From the NCBI GenBank assembly GCA_964386525.1, contig CAYLSO010000032.1, positions 1-21,485 of the forward strand: a stretch of 21,485 bases of DNA, given 5' to 3'. The notes beneath the pieces are model-generated. The model did not search any database, was not told the origin of the DNA, and was given only the letters and a program-made list of their open reading frames with translations. Each line of letters opens with the position of its first letter. Position 1 is the stretch's first letter. This document shows, in pieces, positions 15,990 to 21,485 of this stretch. The translations under genes were made by a program, and so were the position numbers. The stretch is from CAYLSO01 sp964386525 (GTDB taxonomy: Bacteria; Eisenbacteria; RBG-16-71-46; DASYSL01).

Positions 15990-17569
15990 ACGCCGATGCC
16001 GGGCAGCCGCGAGACCGCCACCCGCTCCGACGTCAGCTTGCCCTGCGTGAAGTTCATCAGATAGTCGGGGCCGCCGGCCTTCGAGTCGGTTCCCGAGAGC
16101 TTGAAGCCCCCGAAGGGGTGGACGCCGACCAGGGCGCCCGTGCAGCCGCGGTTCAGGTAGAGGTTGCCGCAGTGGAACTCGCGCTTGGCGCGGTCGAGAC
16201 GCTCGATGCTCGCTGAGTAGACCGCGCCGGTGAGCCCGTAGCGCGTGTCGTTGGCGACCGCGAGGGCCTGGTCGAAGTCGTCCACCTCGATGACGCCCAG
16301 CACCGGGCCGAAGATCTCCTCCTGGCCGAGGAACGAGCGCGAGGCCACGCCGTCGAAGATCGTCGGCGCGATGAAGTAGCCGGGCCGGTCGAGGGCGTCG
16401 CCGCCCAGCACGAGCCGCGCCTCGCTCCGGCCGGTCGCGATGGCCTGGAGGATGCTCCGGTGCGCCGATGCGTTGGCCACCGGTCCGGTGAAGACGCACG
16501 GGTGCTCCCAGGGGTTGGCGGCCGGGAGCTTGCGGGTCTTCTCCACGATCAGCTCGAGCAGGCGCTCCTTCACCGCCCCGTGCACGACCAGGCGCGAGCA
16601 GGCCGAGCACTTCTGCCCCTGGAAGCCGAACGCCGAGCGCACCACGCCGGTCGAGGCCGCGTCGAGGTCGGCGGTCTCGTCGACGATGACGGCGTTCTTG
16701 CCGCCCATCTCGGAGACGTAGCGCGTCAGCCACGGACGCCGCGGGTCGGGGGCGGCGGTGAGCTGGTGGATGCGCAGGCCGACGTCGGCGGAGCCGGTGA
16801 AGGAGACGAAGCGGATCGCCGGGTGGGTCACCAGCGCGTCACCGACCTCGCCGCCGGAGCCGGGCAGGAAGTTGACCACGCCGGCGGGGATGCCCGCCTC
16901 CTCCACCAGGGCCATGAGCCGCGCGGCGATCACCGGCGTGTCCGAGGACGGCTTGAGCACGATGGTGTTGCCGCAGACGACGGCGGCCATGGCCATGCCG
17001 GCGAGGATGGCGAGCGGGAAGTTCCACGGCGCGATCACCGCGCCGACCCCGAGCGGGATGTAGAAGTAGCAGTTGTCCTCGGTGCTGACCCGGGTGAGCG
17101 GGTGGTACTGGAAGTGCGTCAGCGCCAGGCGGGCGTAGTACTCGCAGAAGTCGATCGCCTCGGCGATCTCGGCGTCGGCCTCGTACCAGTCTTTGCCGAT
17201 CTCCATGCCGAGCAGCGCGACGAAGGCGAAGCGGTCGCGCCGGATGAGCGCGGCCAGGCGCACCAGGGCGTCGGCGCGCTCCTCGGGCTCGGTCCGCGAC
17301 CAGGCCGCGAACGCCCCCTGGGCGGCCGCGACGGCCGCCTCGAGGTGCTCGCGCCCGCAGCTGGCGACGCGCCCGACGACGCGGTCGGGCAGCGCGGGGC
17401 AGAGGGAGGCGATCGTCTTCTCCGTCTCGACGCGGCAGCCGCCGATGACGGCGGGATAGCGGGCGCCGAGCCCGCGCTCGAGCGCCTGCACGGCCGCCTC
17501 CACTCCCTTGACGTTGGCGTCGTTCGCGTAATCGCAGATCGGCTCGTTCTTGAAGCGCCTGTAGTGCAT
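15986..17569 (-). CDS. pruA: L-glutamate gamma-semialdehyde (1-pyrroline-5-carboxylate) dehydrogenase
   Basis: A 527-residue NAD(P)-dependent aldehyde dehydrogenase of the P5CDH (RocA/PruA) group, oxidising glutamate gamma-semialdehyde to glutamate in proline and arginine breakdown. Key residues: Asn183 in PWNFP, Lys206 in LKPSSDTP, FTGS (257-260), general base Glu287 in EMGGKN, nucleophile Cys321 in GQKCSA, EEIFGPV (418-424) and the C-terminal HPFGGFKLSGTDSKAGGPDYL block typical of P5CDH. The N-terminal FKNEPICDYAN segment is also P5CDH-like. The frame runs open upstream to 18406, but the ATG at 17569 has GGAGGG six bases before it (minus strand, about 17581-17576). No PutA-type proline dehydrogenase domain is fused. 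First gene of the pruA-membrane protein-moeA operon, divergent from the AOR/Nuo operon. Confidence 0.93.
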   Translation of the reverse strand: MHYRRFKNEPICDYANDANVKGVEAAVQALERGLGARYPAVIGGCRVETEKTIASLCPALPDRVVGRVASCGREHLEAAVAAAQGAFAAWSRTEPEERADALVRLAALIRRDRFAFVALLGMEIGKDWYEADAEIAEAIDFCEYYARLALTHFQYHPLTRVSTEDNCYFYIPLGVGAVIAPWNFPLAILAGMAMAAVVCGNTIVLKPSSDTPVIAARLMALVEEAGIPAGVVNFLPGSGGEVGDALVTHPAIRFVSFTGSADVGLRIHQLTAAPDPRRPWLTRYVSEMGGKNAVIVDETADLDAASTGVVRSAFGFQGQKCSACSRLVVHGAVKERLLELIVEKTRKLPAANPWEHPCVFTGPVANASAHRSILQAIATGRSEARLVLGGDALDRPGYFIAPTIFDGVASRSFLGQEEIFGPVLGVIEVDDFDQALAVANDTRYGLTGAVYSASIERLDRAKREFHCGNLYLNRGCTGALVGVHPFGGFKLSGTDSKAGGPDYLMNFTQGKLTSERVAVSRLPGIGV

Positions 17570-17694
17570 GCCACACCCTCCGCCGGGAAGACGACTCGGC
17601 ATTCTAGCCAAAGGCACCCGGGGAGGGAAGGGAACGCCGGCGCTCCGCGGCGGCGCCGGCGGGCGGTGCAAAGAGCTTTTCCGGCGGCGGCGGC

Positions 17695-17723
17695 ATGACG
17701 GCGCGTGCCGCTTGTGGCATACT
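17695..17723 (+). promoter_or_regulatory. Candidate sigma-70 promoter for the AOR-N/Nuo operon
   Basis: A -35-like ATGACG (17695-17700) and a -10-like CATACT (17718-17723) are spaced by 17 bases, with an extended -10 TG at 17715-17716. Each hexamer matches the consensus at four of six positions. It lies 78 bases before the AOR-domain ATG in the 231-base divergent intergenic region (17570-17800), which otherwise shows no clear repeat or operator. Confidence 0.35.
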
Positions 17724-17800
17724 GGGCGCGTTCTGCGGGGCTCGCGCCGGCTCCCGGTGGCCGCCTCGCGCCCCGACGGGCCGGACGCTACGGAGACGAC

Positions 17801-18583
17801 ATGGCGCTCATGGAACTCAAGGACATGCGGGCGGCCCACCGGGTCCTCGCGTCGCTCGACTACACCCCGGGGCGCGTGCGGCGCGGCTACGCCGACCGCA
17901 CGCTGCACGTCGACCTCGGCGCGAACACGATCGAGACCCGGCCGGTGTCCCAGTACATGAAGGACTTCTTCACCGGCGGCAAGGGATTCGACCTGTACCT
18001 GATGTGGCGATCGATCCCCGGGCCGATCGCGTGGGACGACCCCCGCAACGGGCTCTACTTCTCGGCCGGGCCGCTCGGCGGCACGCCGTACTTCTCCGGT
18101 TCCGGCAAGTGCCTGGTCACCGGGATCTCGCCGACCACCGGTTCGGTCATGGACTGCAACGTCGGCGGGCACTTCGGCCCGCTGCTCAAATTCGCCGGCT
18201 TCGACGCGCTCGAGGTGCGGGGCAAGGCGAAGGAGTTCGTGCTGCTCGTGATCGACGGGGACTCGCACCGGGTCACCATCGAGACCGCGCCGCACGAGGC
18301 GCTCGACTCCTACGACGTGGCCAGCCAGCTCCACCACATGTACGCGCGCACGCCCGGCGAGCTGCAGAACATCTCGGTCGTGTCGGCGGGGCGGGGGGCG
18401 CTGCACACGCTGATCGGCTGCATCAACGTCTCGTTCTACGACTGGAAGCGCCAGGAGCCGCGTCTGAAGCAGGCCGGCCGCGGCGGTCTGGGCAGCGTGA
18501 TGATGGACAAGCAGCTCAAGGCGATCGTGGCGCGGTGCGCGAAGAACCGCCCGCGCTGGACCATGTCGGTCCGGGAACCCTGA
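17801..18583 (+). CDS. Aldehyde ferredoxin oxidoreductase N-terminal domain protein (domain 1 only)
   Basis: A 260-residue protein matching only the first domain of tungsten-dependent AOR, which in full enzymes (about 600 residues or more) contributes half of the bis-pterin binding site. Visible family blocks: LHVDLGANTIETRPV (35-49), FTGGKGFDLYL (57-67), NGLYFSAGPLGGTPYFSGSG (83-102), CLVTGISPTTGSVMDCNVGG (104-123), FAGFDALEVRGKAKE (131-145) and the domain-end GRGGLGSVMMDKQLKAIV (226-243). Seventeen residues later the frame stops, 14 bases before nuoE, so domains 2 and 3 with the [4Fe-4S] cysteines and catalytic residues are absent and not in another frame here. ATG 17801 has GGAG at 17792-17795; an upstream open extension lacks support. 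It may be a subunit of a split AOR, a scaffold/pterin-binding partner, or a truncated relic with tidy ends. Confidence 0.85.
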   Translation: MALMELKDMRAAHRVLASLDYTPGRVRRGYADRTLHVDLGANTIETRPVSQYMKDFFTGGKGFDLYLMWRSIPGPIAWDDPRNGLYFSAGPLGGTPYFSGSGKCLVTGISPTTGSVMDCNVGGHFGPLLKFAGFDALEVRGKAKEFVLLVIDGDSHRVTIETAPHEALDSYDVASQLHHMYARTPGELQNISVVSAGRGALHTLIGCINVSFYDWKRQEPRLKQAGRGGLGSVMMDKQLKAIVARCAKNRPRWTMSVREP

Positions 18584-18597
18584 GGGGAGGTGGCGCC

Positions 18598-19125
18598 GTG
18601 CCGTCGGTGATCGTTCCGGACGGGCTCGAGGTGGACGCCATCGTGGAGCGCTGGGGCGCCGATCCCGAGTTCGCCATCGAGATGCTGCAGGACGTGCAGA
18701 AGCACTACCGCCACCTGCCCCGGGCGGCGCTCGAGCGCGTCGCCGAGCGCACCGGGGCCGATATGGGGCGGCTCTACCACATCGCCACCTTCTTCAGGGC
18801 CTTCTCGCTCGAGCCGCGCGGCGAGACCACCATCCAGGTCTGCACCGGCACCGCCTGCCACGTGCAGGGCGCGGCCCGCGTGCTCGACGCCTTCGGGCGC
18901 GCGCTGGGCGTGCCGCCGGGCGGGACCACGCCGGACCTCAAGTACAGCCTCGAGGGTGTGCGCTGCCTGGGCTGCTGCGGGCTGGCGCCGGTGGTGACCT
19001 TCGGCGCCGAGCTGGTCGGCGGCGTGGATTCCTCGAAGGTCGGCAAGCTGATGCGCCGGCACCGCAAGACGGGCTCGGCCATCGCTCCGACGCCGGGCGC
19101 GGCGACGGAGGCCGCCGATGCCTAG
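18598..19125 (+). CDS. nuoE: NuoE-like [2Fe-2S] subunit of an NADH-linked complex
   Basis: A 175-residue 24-kDa-type subunit that carries a [2Fe-2S] cluster in a thioredoxin-like fold and partners NuoF-like diaphorases in complex I, bifurcating hydrogenases, formate dehydrogenases and Bam-type complexes. An N-terminal helical bundle (about 15-72; FAIEMLQDVQKHYRHLP, RLYHIATFFRAFSL) precedes the cluster ligands Cys82 and Cys87 in VCTGTACHVQGA and Cys123 and Cys127 in RCLGCCGLAP. The GTG start at 18598 has GGGAGG about seven bases before it; the gene begins 14 bases after the AOR-domain stop. Its end overlaps the NuoF-like gene by eight bases. The absence of nuoA-D genes alongside argues against it being part of respiratory complex I. 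Confidence 0.92.
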   Translation: MPSVIVPDGLEVDAIVERWGADPEFAIEMLQDVQKHYRHLPRAALERVAERTGADMGRLYHIATFFRAFSLEPRGETTIQVCTGTACHVQGAARVLDAFGRALGVPPGGTTPDLKYSLEGVRCLGCCGLAPVVTFGAELVGGVDSSKVGKLMRRHRKTGSAIAPTPGAATEAADA

Positions 19126-21001
19126 GCTCACGCTCGCGAACCTCGACGCGGTGGCGAAGCAGGCCGAGGCGCGCCACCGGGGCTGGAGATCCATGCTCAT
19201 GGTGTGCGCCGGCACGGGCTGTGTTTCGGCCAAGTCGCTGCCGCTGCGCGACGCCATGCGCCAGGAGCTGGAACGCCGCGGGCTCCAGGACGAGATCCGG
19301 GTCGTGGCCACGGGCTGCAACGGCTTCTGCGCCCACGGCCCGATCTGCGTGGTGCAACCCGAGGGCGTGTTCTACGAGCGCCTGAAGGCCGAGGCCGTGC
19401 CCGAACTCATCGAGTCGCACTTCGTGAAGCAGCAGCCGCTGGCCGAGTACCTGTACCGCGCCGACGGCGGCGAGAAGACCGTGCCGCTCGAGAAGGACAT
19501 CGAGTTCTTCGCCAAGCAGCAGTGCATCGCGCTCCGGAACCGCGGCCAAATCGACCCCGAGGACATCGAGGACGCGATCCGCACCGGGGCCTACCGGGCG
19601 CTGCGCGACGTCCTGCGGCAGGACCTGAGCGGCGACGCGCTGGTCGCGCTGCTGGTGCGCTCGGGGCTGCGCGGGCGCGGCGGCGGCGGGTTCCCCACCG
19701 GCGTGAAGTGGCAGAGCTGCCGGGCGGCGGCGCGCGCGCAGGGCGTGCGGCCGATCGTCGTCTGCAACGGCGACGAGGGCGACCCGGGCGCCTTCATGGA
19801 CCGCAGCATCGTCGAGGCCGACCCGCACGCGGTGATCGAGGGCATGCTGATCGGCGCGCGGGCGCTGGGCGCCACCGAGGGCTTCGTCTACATCCGCCAC
19901 GAGTACCCGCTGGCGCTGCAGCGCCTGATGCGGGCGCTCGCACAGGCCCGCGAGTGGGGCGTGCTGGGCCGGGACATCCTGGGCACGGGGATGGAGTTCG
20001 ACATCACCATCCACCGCGGCGCCGGGGCCTTCGTCTGCGGCGAGTCCACCGCGCTCATGGCCTCGATGGCGGGCCGCGCCGGCGAGCCGCGCGCCAAGTA
20101 CGTGCACACGGTGGAGCACGGCTTCCGCGACCTGCCGACGGTGCTCAACAACGTCGAGACCTGGGCCAACGTGGCGCAGATCGTGCGCCACGGGCCCGAG
20201 TGGTTCGCCGCGATCGGCACCGGCGACGTCTCGAAGTCGCCGTGGGGGGGCAGCAGCGGCACCAAGGTCTTCTCGCTGGTGGGCAACGTCCGCAACTCGG
20301 GGCTGGTCGAGGTGCCGATGGGCATCACGCTGCGCGAGATCGTCTTCGACATCGGCGGCGGCATCCCGGGCGGGCGGTGCTTCAAGGCGGTGCAGACCGG
20401 CGGGCCGTCGGGCGGCTGCCTGCCCGAGTCGAAGCTCGATCTGGCGGTGGACTTCGACACGCTGGTCGAGGCCGGCTCGATGATGGGCTCGGGCGGCATG
20501 ATCGTGATGGACGACCACACCTGCATGGTGGACGTGGCCCGCTACTTCGTGGACTTCCTCTGCGACGAGTCCTGCGGCAAGTGCACGCCGTGCCGCGAGG
20601 GCCTGGTGAACCTGCGCGAGGTGCTGACCCGCATCACGGCGGGCGAGGGGCGCGCGGGCGACTTCGCGCTGCTCGAGGACCTCGGCGCGGTGCTGGCCGA
20701 CGGCTCGCTGTGCGGGCTGGGGCAGACCGCGGCCAACCCGGTGCTCTCGACGCTGCGCTACTTCCGCGCCGAGTACGAGGCCCACATCCGCGAGCGGCGC
20801 TGCCCGGCCGGCGTGTGCAAGGCGCTGATCCGGTACAGCATCACGGAAGACTGCACCGGCTGCGCCGCCTGCGTGAAGGTCTGTCCGACCGACGCGATCA
20901 CCGGCGAGCGCCGGCAGCTCCACACGATCGAGCAAAGCCAGTGCATCCAGTGCGGCACCTGCATGGACGTCTGCAAGGACGGAGCGGTGGTGGTCCGATG
21001 A
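19118..21001 (+). CDS. nuoF: NuoF-like NADH-binding subunit with fused thioredoxin-like and 2x[4Fe-4S] domains
   Basis: A 627-residue flavo-iron-sulfur diaphorase of the HydB/HndC/BamH layout, longer than complex I NuoF (about 430-450). Order: thioredoxin-like [2Fe-2S] domain (about 25-105; Cys30, Cys35, Cys67, Cys71), NADH/FMN-binding core with GRGGGGFPTGVKW (186-198), CNGDEGDPGAFMDR (216-229) and GAGAFVCGESTAL (301-313), SLBB-type region, NuoF [4Fe-4S] ligands Cys486, Cys489, Cys492 (ESCGKCTPCREG) and Cys532, and a C-terminal ferredoxin with two [4Fe-4S] motifs (Cys579/582/585/589 and Cys609/612/615/619). It oxidises or reduces NAD(P)H and passes electrons to the partner subunits. ATG 19118 lies inside nuoE with GGAGG at 19107-19111; its TGA overlaps the next ATG. 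This layout is common in electron-bifurcating enzymes. Confidence 0.93.
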   Translation: MPRLTLANLDAVAKQAEARHRGWRSMLMVCAGTGCVSAKSLPLRDAMRQELERRGLQDEIRVVATGCNGFCAHGPICVVQPEGVFYERLKAEAVPELIESHFVKQQPLAEYLYRADGGEKTVPLEKDIEFFAKQQCIALRNRGQIDPEDIEDAIRTGAYRALRDVLRQDLSGDALVALLVRSGLRGRGGGGFPTGVKWQSCRAAARAQGVRPIVVCNGDEGDPGAFMDRSIVEADPHAVIEGMLIGARALGATEGFVYIRHEYPLALQRLMRALAQAREWGVLGRDILGTGMEFDITIHRGAGAFVCGESTALMASMAGRAGEPRAKYVHTVEHGFRDLPTVLNNVETWANVAQIVRHGPEWFAAIGTGDVSKSPWGGSSGTKVFSLVGNVRNSGLVEVPMGITLREIVFDIGGGIPGGRCFKAVQTGGPSGGCLPESKLDLAVDFDTLVEAGSMMGSGGMIVMDDHTCMVDVARYFVDFLCDESCGKCTPCREGLVNLREVLTRITAGEGRAGDFALLEDLGAVLADGSLCGLGQTAANPVLSTLRYFRAEYEAHIRERRCPAGVCKALIRYSITEDCTGCAACVKVCPTDAITGERRQLHTIEQSQCIQCGTCMDVCKDGAVVVR

Positions 21002-21485
21002 GCGCCGACCAGGGAACCGCGAAGCTCCAGGTCACGATCGACGGCCGACCGGTCGAGGTCGAGCCGGGCACCACCATCCTCGCCGCCGCGAAGCAGGCCG
21101 GGATCGAGATCCCGGCGCTGTGCCACAGCCCGCTGGTGGAGGCCTACGGCGTCTGCCGGGTCTGCAGCGTCGAGGTCACCACCGGCAAGCGCGCGCGCGT
21201 CGTCACCGCCTGCAACTACCCCCTGAAGCAGGCCTGCGAGGTCTCCACCCGCAGCGAGCGCACGCTGCGCACCCGCCGGCTGGTGCTCGAGATGATGCTG
21301 GCGCGCTGGCCGAACGTGAAGGTCGTGCAGGACCTGGCGCGCGACGCGGGCCTGGACGGGCCGCGCTTCGCGCACCCGCGGCGCAACGGGGACCCGCACG
21401 CCTGCATCCTGTGCGGCCTGTGCGTGCGCCTGTGCCACGAGGGCGTCTGGCACAACGTGCTGGCCTTCGAGGGCCGCGGCGAGTC
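20998..21485 (+). CDS. NuoG/HoxU-like iron-sulfur subunit, 3' partial
   Basis: The first 162 residues of an iron-sulfur protein running off the right edge. Residues about 9-85 form a plant-type [2Fe-2S] ferredoxin domain: VTIDGRPVEVEPGTTILAAA, Cys42 in ALCHSP, GVCRVC (Cys53, Cys56) and Cys72 in VTACNYPL. A helical linker (RTRRLVLEMMLARWP) leads to CILCGLCVRLC (about 136-146), the start of a [4Fe-4S] ferredoxin motif. The His-x3-Cys-x2-Cys cluster block usual between these domains in NuoG and HoxU (HxxDCxxC) is not seen. The ATG overlaps the NuoF-like stop (ATGA). What follows, such as a hydrogenase H-cluster, a formate dehydrogenase domain, or nothing (HoxU-like size), would define the complex and is outside the window. 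Confidence 0.88.
   Translation, partial: MSADQGTAKLQVTIDGRPVEVEPGTTILAAAKQAGIEIPALCHSPLVEAYGVCRVCSVEVTTGKRARVVTACNYPLKQACEVSTRSERTLRTRRLVLEMMLARWPNVKVVQDLARDAGLDGPRFAHPRRNGDPHACILCGLCVRLCHEGVWHNVLAFEGRGE

Noticed and set aside
18598..21485. Part of a respiratory complex I operon
   Set aside because: The NuoF-like protein has extra thioredoxin-like and ferredoxin domains, no nuoA-D genes precede nuoE, and the last subunit lacks the NuoG His/Cys cluster block.

Overview
The window is about 21.5 kb of very G+C-rich DNA (roughly 70% by eye), densely packed with genes and with no rRNA, tRNA, CRISPR array, insertion sequence or phage gene that I can see. A DcaP-like outer-membrane porin, an exported glutaminase, and a HlyD/ABC-2 exporter indicate a Gram-negative (diderm) bacterium. 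A secreted LamG protein ending in a FlgD-like/T9SS-like C-terminal domain, together with NuoEF-like and aldehyde ferredoxin oxidoreductase (AOR) genes, fits an uncultured high-GC lineage (Eisenbacteria-, Acidobacteria-, Methylomirabilota- or Deltaproteobacteria-like). The sequence alone does not settle the taxon. No gene-free stretch exceeds 300 bases; the longest are the two regulatory regions at 4873-5110 and 17570-17800.

Layout. (1) 1-3.3 kb, + strand: the end of a COG2159-type amidohydrolase, then a DcaP-like porin translationally coupled to a signal-peptide-bearing glutaminase, closed by a strong GC hairpin. (2) 3.34-3.64 kb: a short, apparently decayed exported ORF interrupted by an in-frame TGA. 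(3) 3.65-4.87 kb, - strand: an unrecognised membrane-anchored protein with an HExxH zinc-peptidase signature. (4) 5.1-12.0 kb, + strand: a complete CecR/YbhGFSR-type efflux operon (TetR regulator, HlyD adaptor, two separate ATPases equal to the two halves of YbhF, two ABC-2 permeases), followed by a LOG-family phosphoribohydrolase. (5) 12.2-14.3 kb, + strand: a large secreted LamG/P-domain/FlgD-like protein. (6) 14.3-17.6 kb, - strand: an overlapping operon of P5C dehydrogenase, a small four-helix membrane protein and MoeA. (7) 17.8 kb to the end, + strand: an operon with a stand-alone AOR N-terminal domain, NuoE, a NuoF with fused thioredoxin-like and 2x[4Fe-4S] domains, and the start of a NuoG/HoxU-like subunit that runs off the window.

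How the parts connect. Two near-identical 16-bp palindromes (GTGAA-N6-TTCAC) sit in front of the TetR gene and in front of the divergent HExxH protein, so the regulator probably controls both itself (with the efflux operon) and the peptidase. Glutaminase and P5C dehydrogenase both produce glutamate. MoeA completes Mo/W cofactor, which an AOR-type or formate dehydrogenase-type partner of the NuoEFG-like diaphorase would need. That catalytic partner is not visible here: the AOR gene present stops right after domain 1. The most unusual points are the lone AOR N-domain in a NuoEFG operon, the shared operator linking an uncharacterised metallopeptidase to a multidrug exporter, and the split YbhF with asymmetric ATPase motifs.
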